Source of the DNA: Panorpa germanica
Lineage: Eukaryota; Arthropoda; Insecta; Mecoptera; Panorpidae
DNA length: 64,000 nucleotides
Assembly: GCA_963678705.1 (NCBI GenBank)
Contig: OY783219.1
Location: forward strand, 7,502,001-7,566,000
Direction of reading: 5' to 3'
Shown: positions 11,570 through 23,520 of the stretch, piece after piece
Position numbering within the stretch: position 1 is the first letter of the stretch
How the letters are laid out: each line of letters begins with the position of its first letter
Program-made: the position numbers and the translations under genes
Notes under the pieces: model-generated
The model's input: the letters and a program-made list of their open reading frames with translations, nothing else
Database searches by the model: none
What the model was told of the DNA's origin: nothing

Positions 11570-11909
11570 CTAGCTGTCCCGGCCACGCGTTGCTGTGACT
11601 AACGTTTTTGTCATATTACATTACATAGCGCCATCTATTGAATATTTACTCAATCTAGTCAACAGAATATTTACTCAATCTAGTCAACAGATGCCGCCAT
11701 CATCGTCGCCAGATGTCAACAGATAATTAATAGACAAATAATTTGCAATAAGATAATATTGCAATCATAAATTGAGATGTAAGCTATCCTATCTTTCAAG
11801 TTGGATCAAACTGCACACGGTGTACAAATTTGATTAAAATCGGTTAAGTAGTTTAGGAGTCCATCGCGGACACACAACGTGACACGTAATTTATATATTA
11901 AGAAGAAGA
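11570..11909 (-). mobile_element. Helitron-like non-autonomous element, copy 1
   Basis: In its own orientation it starts TCTTCTTCTTAATATATAAA after an A and ends ...GCCGGGACAGCTAG before a T, i.e. A|TC...CTAG|T, the Helitron border rule. It matches the copy at 49093-49412 along its length. It carries a perfect tandem 25-base duplication (11640-11664 and 11665-11689) absent from copy 2. No stable 3' hairpin with a loop is obvious, so a retroposon tail is the alternative. Confidence 0.5.
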
Positions 11910-12779
11910 TAAGATTATTCGAGATATATATGTAAAGAAATTAATACAAGTGGATTCATTCCGGGATAAAACGTGTTATAGTTAAAGCTTTAATAAATTC
12001 TACATATATGATATACGTATTGATTGAAAAAAATTAATTTCGTCTAAAAAATAAAAGTACCTAACGTAAAAAATAGAAAATATAATGAACGTTGTTTGTT
12101 ATAAAGAAATCTTCATTCTGTGAAATATTTGTCAAGTGTCGTCGGAGTAGGTCGAGTAAGGTCGAGGTAGGCAACCCCTCTTGACATTACTGAAACAATT
12201 TCATCCATGCGTTATATTTTAATTACAAGCTTTTCGTTAATTTCAAAGATTTTCGTATGACCAATTAAATAGAATCCAACATAGAAATAGTAAAATAGTT
12301 TTCAAATTATCACTCTTTTCGTTAGAATTAAGTAACCCATCATCCCTTACACACGAGTGAACCACAATCCCGGGAAAATAGTACGAAATATACCCTCTGC
12401 TCCATGGTAGTGAAACTGTTTGCACACGGGCTGAATATTACTTGGAAAATGTATGTTAGGAATATATTTTTATTAAATCACTATTTTTATTAAACTGAGA
12501 ATTGACTATCAAGATCAAATTATGAGAAAATATTAAAATGAATGTTTTGGACCATAGATGGTGCTAGTATTGGTTTTCGTCCACTTACTTTTATAGCAAT
12601 AGGTTTGAATTTAAAATCTAAATCTAAATGGAAAAGAGAAATTCCTCATTACACAAGCTAATTTGCCATGCGATCTATATACCCCTAAATCAGAGGATGA
12701 AATCTTCTACATCTGCTACATTTTGAGTTGAAAAATAAGTTATAATTAGATGAAAACAGCTATCTTTAAAAAATATATA
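11910..12779. other. No gene recognised
   Basis: AT-rich. A short GGTCGAG-type direct repeat occurs at 12145-12170. The minus frame at 12243-12425 has no motif. Confidence 0.35.
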
Positions 12780-13240
12780 ATTTTTTATTAATATGGCTCT
12801 CTTTTCAAAATGTTAGCAACACCTGATAAGGCGTACCACTTCACCGTATATCTAACCAACTCACATCTGTATCTATCAGCTATTTTGTTAGAGCTTTGAT
12901 AGGGTTGTGTATTTTGGTGAGAATGGGTGGTAGTGGGTGTCTTTAAGAGTATGAAGGAAGGGAGACAGAGGTCATACACCGTCACACGTCTCTTCTTACG
13001 ATCCCTATACTCTTCCATCCTCCATGATGCCATCTAACGGAGCTCGTTGGAATTATGGCACCCTTGGGTGGTTTGTATAGGACGTTCTGGAGGATACGAG
13101 GAACGGAGAAGATCAGAGGGTGTCTGTAACGGTCGTAAAACAAAATAGGCTCGTGCTAGTTGATGGCGTTAAGGGCATCGCTGAACTACCACATCAGAAA
13201 TTAGAGACAGGCACAGGCACAGGCCGAGACGGTAAAGGTA
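12780..13240. other. GC-richer island without an identified gene
   Basis: The base composition is less AT-rich than the surroundings. A minus frame at 12788-13033 (81 codons, start MASWRMEEYRDRKK) is open but has no recognised domain. There is a CAGGCA-type tandem at 13207-13222. It could be an unknown repeat, a UTR or an unrecognised exon. I cannot tell which. Confidence 0.3.
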
Positions 13241-13507
13241 TTGTGTTCTTCTTGTAAAGTAAAAAGAAAATCGAACGCAAAATATTATTATGTTACTTAT
13301 TTTACATATATAACAGGAAGAATGCATGAAGAACTGTTATATATGTTTTTTGCAATGAGTCCTGTTAAATGTGAATCTATTTTTAGTTATCAGGTTGCAC
13401 TTAGATATATTTTGAACCCTAATAAAAATTTGTTAAAATTTTATAAAAGAAATGAAAGATGTAAATGTTGCTGTAAGACCGTCAAAGTAAGAACAATAAA
13501 AATATGA
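13241..13507 (+). other. Unassigned open frame of 88 codons
   Basis: The plus frame has seven cysteines, including a CKCCC cluster near the end, and many lysines. I see no known domain, no splice context and no second copy. The A/T-rich codons are what chance would give here. Kept only as an observation. Confidence 0.12.
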
Positions 13508-13514
13508 GGTATTG

Positions 13515-13975
13515 TTAGGGCTACTGTCTATGACAGCTTCATTTGTAGGTTGTATGCAAGCTACAATTGAAGCCAAACGTATTCTGCTTCATGCAAGCTG
13601 CAAATAGGGTCATTCCTCTGAAGTTTAGTATTAAGAAAGTAGGTTTCTTCAATGGGAAAATGTCAATGATGAAGAAGATGTGATAATAGCATACGCTTTT
13701 ATTAGAAAACAACGAATCAGACGTAGAATGTATTGGTTTCATCGATACATCGAAAAGAACATTAACCGCAGATTGTTTGTTGCTTCAAGAGTCATTTTTA
13801 AAAGAATGTTACGTCTATGCGTCGTGCAGTACGCTAGAGCTACGACATGATGCAACTCAGGCTGCATGACGGTTGCTTGCCACTAAGCAAATGCGTGGAC
13901 AGAGCCTCCTTTGGTTACAAGCGGTAAATGACGAAACCCTGCGTATGAAGTGACGCTAAGTGGACAGTAAGTCTA
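13515..13975 (+). mobile_element. PIF/Harbinger element, internally deleted, copy 1
   Basis: The left end TTAGGGCTACTGTC and the reverse complement of the right end (TAGACTTACTGTCC) are similar. From about 13660 it encodes a decayed transposase N-terminus. After a 1-base deletion relative to the copy at 46471, the frame reads YAFIRKQRIRRRMYW, then IEKNINRRLFVA, and breaks near 13800. This is the basic segment plus YW-x-HP region that precedes the DDE domain of Harbinger transposases. The catalytic domain is missing and the sequence passes straight to the 3' end. Confidence 0.7.
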
Positions 13976-14150
13976 CGAATAACGATGAAATACATTTGAC
14001 TAGGACTAGATTTTTTTTGTCTCATGACTATTCAAGAGAAGTTAAAGTGAAGATTGATTCATTCCCTAGTAATACTGTGCTTAGTTCGAGATGAATAGTG
14101 CTTTTAGTTAAATTTAAGCCCTTTAAATTCTACCTATACACATACTCGTA

Positions 14151-14152
<2 letters not shown>

Positions 14153-14217
<65 letters not shown>
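14153..14217. repeat. (TA)n microsatellite
   Basis: About 65 bases of uninterrupted TA. Confidence 0.97.
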
Positions 14218-14221
<4 letters not shown>

Positions 14222-15152
14222 GTTCTTTTTTCATTTAATATTTCCCACATTTACGATTTACGCGATTGTAGTTTTCTTTGGAACATACATTTCCACTAGG
14301 GAAAGCTGATGTTCAAAATACAAACATTGTCTCCCTATTTTCTGACTTTTCGAATTTCAACCCCTCCCCTCCTCTTATTTCACTCCATACCCCACCTTCC
14401 CATTCCAAACAGTCTATGTTTCGTCACTCGATTACTGTTCCTAAATCAAACGAGAAAAAAGTGGAAAAAGTTCCGGAAAACTCTTGTTAAGGGGAAAAGA
14501 TTTTATTGCAAAAGTAAACAGATAGAACAGTTATATATTATTTGTATATATAGCGTATGTATATATGTATACGTATGGTATATATGTGGAAGTAATATAA
14601 ATAATATTTTATGAACTACAAAGAAAGTTCTTTTGAGTCTTTTGTTTTTAGGAAATCCTCTATGATTTCTGTTTTGGCTTATTGGATTTTTGTTAGAACA
14701 GTTTGAATACCGTTGTTTACACCTTTATGCAAAATTGAACGGAAATTAGGTATATACAATAAACTACAAACAATTCAAAAACGTTAGACGTTTGCAGAGA
14801 GATTTATAGAAATCTAAATACTAAAAAAAAATGGATGCGATTGCAGCAAAATATTTATATATATTATTTATCATAGATGTTTACTTCATGGACTAGATAT
14901 TTTTCGCTAAATAATGGAATGATGAAACTATTATTTTCAGTTAACCAAAATAAATGAAAACAAAGTTTTCGTTCCATTGTTCATGACAGAAAGAACGCAG
15001 CGAAGTATCTAATAACAAATTAAAAGAAGTGAAGTCATCAATTTGTAAACAAGAGTTACCGGTCGAACTCAATAAAACGCTAGAAGTAATCCTACAAATA
15101 CATACTTTAAAAGAGAACCACAACAATCTGAGAATAGTGGAATAGTACACTA
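14218..15152. other. No gene recognised
   Basis: Two overlapping open frames at 14278-14490 and 14309-14614 have no motif and shift past each other. The rest is AT-rich with nothing identified. Confidence 0.35.
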
Positions 15153-15662
15153 AGGGCGTTCGCAGATGGGGCGACTGGTTGCAAACCTTAGCCTCGCATC
15201 TACTGTGTGCAGCGAATGTGATTACAACTGTTGTTAGTGAGAGATCGAGATATGAGATATGAGATAAAACACGAGGAAGGCACACGAGTCGGCTGATTGC
15301 AAACTAAACGAAGAGCCATGTCGAGCCGTGTATCGTGACTCTATAGAATTCTTAAAAATAGCAAAACAGAAGATTCTATTGTGTTATATTTAATTGTATG
15401 TATGTATTTAAACACTTTTCGTAAACATTTCTGTTGAAGATGTCATCATGAAACCAGCAATGCCCTGCGACCGAGAAATCTAGTCGCTGAATATATGCTC
15501 AAAACCAGTTTCAAATCAGTTTACTTACGTTCGTGCCGTGTGTTTTATCTCACTCGGAAACACTTTCATTCTTTTACTAACAACACAGTTGTAATGACAT
15601 TCGGTTCGGGCAGATTCGGGACTAAGGTTTGCAACCAGTCGCGTCGTGTGCTGAGGGCCTAA
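15153..15662. mobile_element. Harbinger-type MITE with TAA target duplication
   Basis: TAA at 15153-15155 and 15660-15662 flanks a 504-bp element. Left end GGGCGTTCGCAGATGGGG, right end reverse complement GGCCCTCAGCACACGACG. Both continue with GCGACTGGTTGCAAACCTTA and then GAATGT-ATTACAACTGT. The 3-bp TAA duplication fits PIF/Harbinger. It has no transposase. Open frames overlapping it are by-products of the inverted repeats. Confidence 0.78.
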
Positions 15663-17749
15663 CATTCTGACAAAACTGTAATATGCCTGATGACCATAAG
15701 CATAAAAATAATCTTTATATTTTAAATACACATCGTATTATAAATATTATAAATTATGTATTAATTATGTCAAATTTTTATAAATGTATACATATTGTTT
15801 TAGTACTAATAACTATCAAAAGTTGATGCACTTAAATGAATAAAAATGTCAAAATTTTGATGAATAACCTTATTTGGTTACCGGTAAGCACTTATCTTTA
15901 TATAATCCTTTCAAAATTGTTAAGTTTTTACAGCTAGAAGCACACTAGGAATAATAATATCTACATATAGTCTGCGTAATCAGTTAAGCGCATAAAAATA
16001 TATGAAGACACATCCACTTGCAACAATAAATGTTATCAAACGTCATAATTTTATTATGACAACCGTATTAAGTCACTCAGAGCCAATGATATATTCGATA
16101 TTTTCTGTTCTAGTAAATAATAATGGAATAAATAATATTCTGTTTATCCAGATAGAAAACTGTCTTGGAATTCAATTCAATTCATATAAAAAAAATTGTA
16201 ACTCTGTCAAGTTTCACACTACAACCTAATTAAAACGTAACCTTCTTCGTGACATCAGTCGTATAATTAAAGTATTAACTCGTTCTTTTATAACTCCCGA
16301 ATCTGATTATGTTCCCCAATGTATTAAAAAACATTAATTCTCCAGATTCTTTTTTAACCTAACCTCACTGACTTATGAAACACTCGTGTCTAAATATAGT
16401 TTTATGTCAAGTGTATTATGTATTATGTAATTACATTACATTATTTATCAAACCTATATAAGATCCTTATAAATACACGAAATATACAAAAATAAGAAGC
16501 TGCTATTATCAACTGACGTCTATGTTCAACTCATAAAACATAAAATTGACAGAAAGTATTGTGTATTGTACATAGAGCCGAAAAGGCCCCAAACGAAATT
16601 AGATCTAATATTGCAGAAGTTATTTTAACATATATCTTAATTATATCTTAAAACATTAACATTTTGATTAATATTTTCCTAACATTTAAAAAACAAAAGA
16701 CCTTGTTTACAAATAAATACAAATATCACATAGCACGAAGGAAATTCCACAACCAAATAAAAGAAAACAAAAGACTCACCAAAGTCCAGTTTTGTACAAA
16801 AACATCTGCAGGAACTGTGAAAAGATGCACAACACATAATCCTTGCACTAAACTATTAATTAATCTTTTTGTACCCACTGATTTGCTCATTAGCTATTAA
16901 GTGTCAAATTGTTAAAAAGAAATCACATGAAACTACACAACACAGAGTAAATATTCAAATATGATTCAATATATAAACGTTCACTACACAATAAATAAAC
17001 ACTACGTATTGTATTCAGGAAAAAACCTGCAAATAGTACTGAGTTTCTTTGACACTTCTAGGTTATGTTGAAACACTCTAATAATAATATTACATATACA
17101 AAGCACTAACACTGTAACTTAAGACTTCTTATGAAGCAAATTAACTTTTATATATATATCAAAATATATTACTTGTTTTAAGATCACTTTTAATGATAAA
17201 CACATTCTTTTAAAAGCCTTGTTTATAGTTGCTCTCATCTCTAACACCTGTGTCAGCAAAAAACATCTGTTTTCGCTGACCAATCAGCGATGAGGACGAT
17301 TATGCCACGGTGGCTTATGCATGTCAAAAGAAAAAATGCAACATTTCTTTACAAAAAATAAAACTTTTATCACAATAAATTACACTTTAGACATTCACAA
17401 ACTAATTAGTATAGTTAGTAACATATTTTAAAACACTTTTCACAATTTAATTTGTTGGATTTATATTTTTAATTATTATTTTCTTGTAATTAATTTTTTT
17501 CAGCAACCTACCCTAGTACTGTCACCGGTGAACTGTGTCGGTAATACGAACTATGTCGTAATTAACCGAATTAATAAATGATTACATTCAGTTAATATAG
17601 CAGCTCAAATAAATTAATTGTGTAATACCTGTTGCATGCAAACAGGCGTCGTTAGTATTTTAATTCTAAATTCTGTTTTCTATGGAATGAAATTATCATA
17701 ACAGGTAAAAACCGTGATAGAGTTAAATTGAGAATAGAAAATGCTATTA
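15663..17749. other. No gene recognised
   Basis: AT-rich. 15771-15850 is a copy of a short repeat (TTGTTTTAxxxCTAATAACTA...GTTGATGCACT) also at 35515 and 42470. A patch at 17240-17330 is GC-richer (CGCTGACCAATCAGCGATGAGG, with GCTGA/TCAGC inverted) but has no ORF. Confidence 0.4.
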
Positions 17750-17995
17750 CTATGCAGGATCATCATCATATTCACCCAGTCACGTGACACCTAATCTAAT
17801 CTTTAACCTCCAACTCTTAACCCCATGGTTACGTTTCGCTGACTTCTTTGGCAACTTCTCCGAGGCCGTGGGTACCGTTCCATTGGTATACTTCGATTAA
17901 AGCAGTCGTCGACATTGTCTGCTGGTTCTGGTGGTGGTCCAGGATATTTTTTTCAGTTTTATTGTCTCACCCTATTGCTTTTAGAAACGTTTCTT
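17750..17995 (-). mobile_element. Probable LINE 3' end with ATG-repeat tail
   Basis: Read on the minus strand, a moderately GC-rich stretch (GGTACCCACGGCCTCGGAGA and following) ends in TGAATATGATGATGATCC. A short trinucleotide (ATG)n tail after a decayed coding-like stretch is typical of some non-LTR retrotransposons. No conserved protein motif was secured, so this is tentative. Confidence 0.3.
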
Positions 17996-18111
17996 TTAAA
18001 GGAAAGTTTTTTCTGTACATGTGTTCGATAGGCTTTGTGATTCTTTAAGCGATTTAACAACAGGAATACCAGAAATTATACTCACATTTTATAACATTAT
18101 ATTTATTGTAA

Positions 18112-18710
18112 ATGCTCATTTATTAGGGATCGATTTTTCAATTGTTTATTGAAATTGATGTTAATAAATGTGTATTGGTGTTCCTATTTTATTAAATATC
18201 TAAATATTGACGGAGATATAGCAATTAAAAGTTTGAATTGTAGTTTTAGCGCTAGAAATAGTCGGCCATATTTGTATGACGTGAAATGCATTTTAACGTC
18301 AGTTATTTGTTGAGTAGGTCAGTGCTGTGGTAATGTTTTGTAGCTGTTGGTAGTCAAATAATCAAGTCAAGTGTAAGAATAATAAGTTTTTATTTGATTT
18401 AACCCTGCTAAGGCAGATATAATATTGAAATTTGATTGTTCCTTGAAATAGCTATAAATATTATTTGATATTTTGATATATAAATACACATATATAAGGT
18501 TGGTAACCTTACACAAAGATTATGATGTCATATGCACTTGGAATGTGTACAACGTTGAATCCCTTTAATAATTAAAGGGACAAAATTACTTTTTTAATTG
18601 TTAATATCTCCTGAAATATAAGGAGTTATTAAAAAGTAATTGGACATTTGAGGTTCAGGTAGTCAGCTTTATCAATATTAAAATTCCGTTTTATAGAAAA
18701 GAAGTCATGG
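18112..18710 (+). mobile_element. Family A MITE, copy 2
   Basis: A nearly full interior starts at the CTCATTTxTTAG-x-GATCGATTTTTCAATTG block and ends at TTTTATAGAAAAGAAGTCATGG, the decayed counterpart of AGAAATTAAGACATAGG. The terminal GGGCTTGTG repeats are lost on both sides. Confidence 0.78.
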
Positions 18711-19498
18711 TTTAATCAGCTTATTGTAAGCTAGCAAGTGTGAAACTTATAGTGTAAGACAATATATATATGAAAAGTGGAAAAAAAACTTTGGAATAAG
18801 CTTGCGGCAGACAAATTTCTACATGAGAGGGAGTACTATAGAAACAATTCAAAGCTGCAAAATGTCACACAATTTTTCAGTGTCACCCTATAGACAATTG
18901 TCTATTGAAATAAAAACTGATTTTAGATTTCTTAAGTGTAAAAAGGAATAAGGACTATTTAATCTATTTAAAATAACTATTCTATAAGTAAGAAAAAAAA
19001 CAAGGGAGGAGAGAAAATGAAAGTAAAAGAATCAAGGAATGAAACTGAAACAGTTTTCCATTGGATTAGTTTTGGATCTTTTGATTTTGTTCAGATTGCA
19101 TTGAACAATTCATGCGGAAAAATAACGCTTAAGTATTGTGTTTAGGCAATAACTTTACAAAAAAAAAAGTATTATCAGAATCATTTGAATGAAATCAGAA
19201 CATAATAGCAGAAAGAGATGGGGGAAATAAGGAAATAGATAGGATTCAGACGAATTAGAATAGCTATGAATCTTTAAAGAATATTTTTTATATTGGGAAC
19301 TGTCATATCTGACTTCTGTCATATCTACTTATAGACTCATAGTTTTAATAAACCAATTAATTAAACAAAAACATTCACGTGGACTCTTTCATATAAAAAT
19401 CAATCGTACATCATTGCAGTATTGCCAAGCAGCGCAATACTAAAAAGCATTTGTGTACAAACTGTCAAGCAAATGTCATACGTTAAAAAACGTCTATT
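18711..19498. other. No gene; short repeat at the left edge
   Basis: 18716-18790 shares TAGCTTAxxGTAAGCTAGCAAG and GCAAGACAAT-like blocks with 33058-33125. The rest is AT-rich with no feature. Confidence 0.35.
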
Positions 19499-20086
19499 CT
19501 TATATATTGATAAAGTGGGTTACTAGAACCTCAAATGTTCAATTATTTTTTAATAACTCCATATAGGTTAAAAGATATTAACAATTAAAAAAGTCATTTT
19601 GTCTCTTTAATTATTAAAGGGATTCAACGTTGTACACATTCCAAATGCATGTGATATCACAACCGCTGTCAACCTTACAGCTCATAAATCTCTGCTATAT
19701 GTATTTATATAACAAAATATCAAATATTATTTACAGCTATTTCAAGGAATAATAAAATTTCAATATTATGTTTGCCGTAACAGGGTTAAATAAAATAAAA
19801 ACTTATTATTCTTTGACTTCATTTGATTATTTCGACTACCAACAGCTACTAATCATTACCATAGCACTGACCTACTCAACAAATAACTTACGTTAAAATA
19901 CATTTCATGTCATACAAATATGGCCGACCATTTCTAGCGCTAAAACTACAATTCAAACTTTTAATTGCTATATCTCCGTCAACATTTATATATTTAATAA
20001 AATACACGCCAATACACATTTATTAACATCAATTTCAATCAACAATTGAAGAATCGACCACTAAAAAATGAGGACACAAGCCCATT
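19499..20086 (-). mobile_element. Family A MITE, copy 3
   Basis: In minus orientation it starts at 20086 with the terminus AATGGGCTTGTGTCCTCATT and runs to about 19499, ending at AACCCACTTTATCAATATAT. The last part and the second terminus are missing. Confidence 0.82.
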
Positions 20087-20559
20087 GAACTTCATTTCAT
20101 ATTTTAATTCCATAGTAATATTACATGCTACTTCCCGCAAAGCGCCGGCCCTGTTTAAGCAAATCTTAACTTTATGTTTGTGTAATATTCGCTTTACGCT
20201 TGCGGGTAAACGAGATCATATATTTCAGATAATAATAATAACTTATATATACAAGAAACTATTATCTATTCTCAAGAGTAATATATTATTAAAAATATAC
20301 TTTATTTTTATCTTTTTATATATATGTAAATATTTTTCACATACATAATATACTTCTATTATATTCTTGAATATACAAATTCTAAGAAATCGTTTGCTAA
20401 GGAATATGTTGTATGTTGTTCTTCCATTTATTCAAATAGTTGTTTTAACAAAAAAAGAATTATCAAATGTAGTTTTATTTAAACGGAGTGTTTTTCATAT
20501 CATGCACAATAATTAAACATTTATATTATTTCAAATTGAAACTGTCTTTATCCTGATCT
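20087..20559. other. No gene; small GC hairpin
   Basis: CCCGCAAAGCG near 20136 pairs with CGCTTTACGCTTGCGGG near 20193-20210 with a bulge. The intervening 50 bases contain a GCCGGCCC. It may be the core of a decayed inverted-repeat element. The overlapping 100-codon frame at 20046-20348 starts within the family A end and has no motif. Confidence 0.35.
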
Positions 20560-20564
20560 GTAGA

Positions 20565-20800
20565 CGAGGCGCTCTCATCTATTGGCAAATCCATATGATT
20601 TTTAGGTAGTACCAATCTTCAAACGATAAGTGTCAAAATTTCCTAATATTCAGACCATTAGCTTAGGAATTTCAGTGGTTTTAGTAATTCAACTTTTGTA
20701 ATATTCAAAACAATGGAAACATCTGAATTTGGTGTTGTGTTTTTCGTCTTATTTTTTCTAAGTCAAGACCACATGTCATATAAAAACGTATTTTGTTAAA
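20565..20800 (+). mobile_element. Mariner element 5' end plus transposase start, decayed
   Basis: A leader (GGCAAATCCATATGATTTTTAG, TCTTCAAACGATAxGTGTCAAA) is shared with 46845 and, inverted, with 38215-38285. It leads into ATGGAAACATCTGAATTTGG at 20713, the start of a mariner transposase (MExxEFxV). It decays after about 20 codons. Confidence 0.6.
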
Positions 20801-20859
20801 AGAAAAGTATATGTTATGTACCTTGAAATAGACTACACCCGACCGGTCTCTTTTCGACA

Positions 20860-21040
20860 TTCTGACTCCAAAGAGGACAAAGGTTATATCATTGTCATCA
20901 TCATCATTTTGTCGCTCAATCCGGGTAGAGGTATGTTCTTGTTAAAGGTTTTTCTATTGGTCCTCTTCCTCTTCCAAGCTTCCACCACTTGTTCTTTGCA
21001 TTTTGCGCTGGCTCTTCCTCGAAGTCCTTAAACCAATTAA
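20860..21040 (-). mobile_element. Probable LINE 3' end with ATG-repeat tail
   Basis: On the minus strand, a coding-like stretch (GGAAGAGGAAGAGGACCAAT context) is followed by GGATTGAGCGACAAAATGATGATGATGATGAC. The (ATG)n tail is as in 17750-17995. No diagnostic protein motif was found. Confidence 0.3.
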
Positions 21041-21217
21041 AAGTCCTTAAAAGTCTTAATCATTGGAGCCTTTTTCTCCTAATTACTACAACTATATCTT
21101 TATCTAGATATCTATCATGTTTTTCCAAATTTGTTCTTATTTTCCACTCTTCCTCAAAGAGAAATGGGGCATTTGTATCATCCAATCACATGGGCTTGAA
21201 AAAGCCCGAAAATGTAT

Positions 21218-21882
21218 AATGGGCTTGTGTACTCATTTTTTAGTGGTCGATATTTCAATTGTTGATTGAAATTGATGTCAATAAATAGGTATTGGCGTTT
21301 CTATTTTATTAAATATCTAAATGTTGACGGAGATATAGCAATTAAGAGTTTTAATTGTAGTTTTAGCGCTGGAAATGGACGGCCATTTGTATGACGTGAA
21401 ATGCATTGTATATATCAGTTATTTGTTAAGTAGGTCAGTGTTGTGGTAATGTCTTGTAGCTGTTGGTAGTCGAAATAATCAAGTCAAGTCAAAGAATAAT
21501 AAGTTTTTATTTTATTTAACTCTGTTACGGCAGACATAATATTGAAATTTTACTGTTCCTTGAAATAGCTGTAAATAATATTTGATATTTTGATATATAA
21601 ATACATATAGCAGAGATTTATGAGCTGTAAGGTTGGTAACCTGTAAATTTGTCAGAGTTCTGTCAAGAATATATCTCTTGTCTGCTCTGTTGTATAAAAG
21701 AGATAGCAACATAGCGTTTGTGAAGTCATATGATCTGGAATGTTGTACAACGTTGAATCCCTTTAATAATTAAAGAGAAAAAATGACTTTTTTAATCGTT
21801 GAACATTTGAGGTTCTAGTAACCCACTTTATCAATATATAGTACACTTTTATAGAAATTAAGACATAAGACACAAGCCCATT
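21218..21882 (+). mobile_element. Family A MITE, copy 4 (complete)
   Basis: It begins AATGGGCTTGTGTACTCATT and ends ACATAAGACACAAGCCCATT, giving about 16-base terminal inverted repeats. Length 665 bases. The interior matches the other copies. No convincing target duplication is visible, so the superfamily is unassigned. A 2-base deletion in the GGCCATTTGTATG block breaks the short open frame present in copies 1, 2, 3 and 5. Confidence 0.87.
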
Positions 21883-22468
21883 TGGTTATTTATTGGTCGT
21901 TTAGATGATTGGGGCGGGACGCTGAGCACGCGTAAATTATCAAAACACAGCTTGGTATCACTTCATAATTATTTCGATCGAATCTTATTTAGTACAAGAA
22001 AAACATTATGTTTATTAAATTCTTTTTTTACATTTCTAATTAAAATTCTTGAATTATTATTTATTTTCCTACTTATAAAGCTGAGCTTCAGCTATGTACA
22101 ACCTCTTTCATCAAATAGTTCCACCCTCTCCATTTATTCACTATTTAATAAAATGCTGTAAAATAAAATGAAAAAAAACAACACAAACCTCTTTCAAAGA
22201 AGATATTAATTTTTAGTGATTTCATAAATTTTATCAAAAGGAAAATCAAACAATGCAACCAACGTCTATCGATATTTTATGAAACCAAAAACCATTTCCA
22301 ATTCAATGAACAGACCAGACCAAGTAAGAGTTTTTTGTTTTTTTTTTTATAAAAATCAGCTGCCATTTTCAAACATTTAATTCGCTTAAAGAAAACTTTT
22401 GATTCTAGAATCAGTGGTGGATTTAAAGGTATAAATTTAAAGACTAACTTTTTCTCTGATGCGTCATG
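21883..22468. other. Spacer between two family A copies, no gene
   Basis: AT-rich, with a 69-codon plus frame (21952-22161) without a motif. Nothing identified. Confidence 0.35.
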
Positions 22469-23083
22469 AATGGGCTTGTGTCCTCACTTTTTAGTGGTCG
22501 ATTTTGTATCGATGTTAATAAATGTATATTGGCGTATCTATTTTATTAAATATTTAAATATTGACGGAGATATAATAATTAAAAGTTTGAATTATAGTTT
22601 TCGCGCTAGAAATGGTTGGCCATGTTTGTATGACGTGAAATGCATTTTAACGTCAGTTATTTGTTGAGAAGGTCAGTGCTCTGGTAATGTTTTGTAGCTG
22701 TTGGTAGTCAAATAATCAAGTCAAGTTAAAGAATAATAAGTTTTTATTTTATTTAACCCTGTTAAGACAGACATAATATTGAAATTTTATTGTTCCTTGA
22801 AATAGCTGTACATAATATTTGATATTTTAATATATAAATACATAAAGCAGAGATTTATGAGCTGTAAGGATGGCAGCGGTTGTGATGTGACATGCATTTG
22901 GAATGTGTACAACGTTGAATCCCTTTAATAATTAAAGAGACAAAATGACTTTTTTAATTGTTAATATCTCCTAATATATAAGGAGTTATTAAAAAATAAT
23001 TGAACATTTGAGGTTCTAGTAACACACTTTATCAATATATAGTACAGTTTTATAGAAATTAAGACATAGGACACAAGCCTATT
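22469..23083 (+). mobile_element. Family A MITE, copy 5 (complete)
   Basis: It begins AATGGGCTTGTGTCCTCACT and ends CATAGGACACAAGCCTATT. Length 615 bases. The 65-codon frame at 22470-22667 starts in the terminal repeat. Its last 35 codons (ending ARNGWPCLYDVKCILTSVIC) are also open in copies 1, 2 and 3. Confidence 0.87.
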
Positions 23084-23520
23084 AGACTGTATTAGTTCTA
23101 AATATAATTTTCTTTATCTCATATACATTGTTCAGTATTTCTCCGATATTTCTCTTCATCATTCATGGACGATATCAATAATTTAAGACTTTCAGCATAT
23201 TATTCCTTTATACAGTCAACTGCGAGTCTTCTTCTTATTTATATTGAGGATTATTGCATTATGTGCATCTTTATTTCACAGCGTGTGGCGCACATTAACA
23301 TATTATCAGTCTACAAAATTCAGTTTTCTTTATTCTTGTATTGAATTCTTAATATTGGAGCAAAGTTACATAGATCGGCGCATAAAAATGCATTGTCTCT
23401 TACAAGAAGTTTAAATTATTCAAACTACACCAGAAAACAATACACAGGGTGGTACGTATAACGATGATACAGGGCGTTACGTAATTTTAAAATCCTATAT
23501 TATAATGTCTTAACTGTATG
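23084..23520. other. No gene recognised
   Basis: AT-rich. At 23432-23500 two ACAGGGxG-x-TACGTA motifs occur about 30 bases apart (CACAGGGTGGTACGTATAAC, TACAGGGCGTTACGTAA). They look like DNA-element termini but have no recognised partner. Confidence 0.35.

Noticed and set aside
14278..14614. Two overlapping plus frames as a small gene
   Set aside because: No motif, no splice signals, and composition typical of the surrounding DNA.
14941..15731. Frames of 114 and 68 codons on the minus strand
   Set aside because: They fall largely inside the inverted repeats of the Harbinger-type MITE at 15156-15659. No transposase motif.
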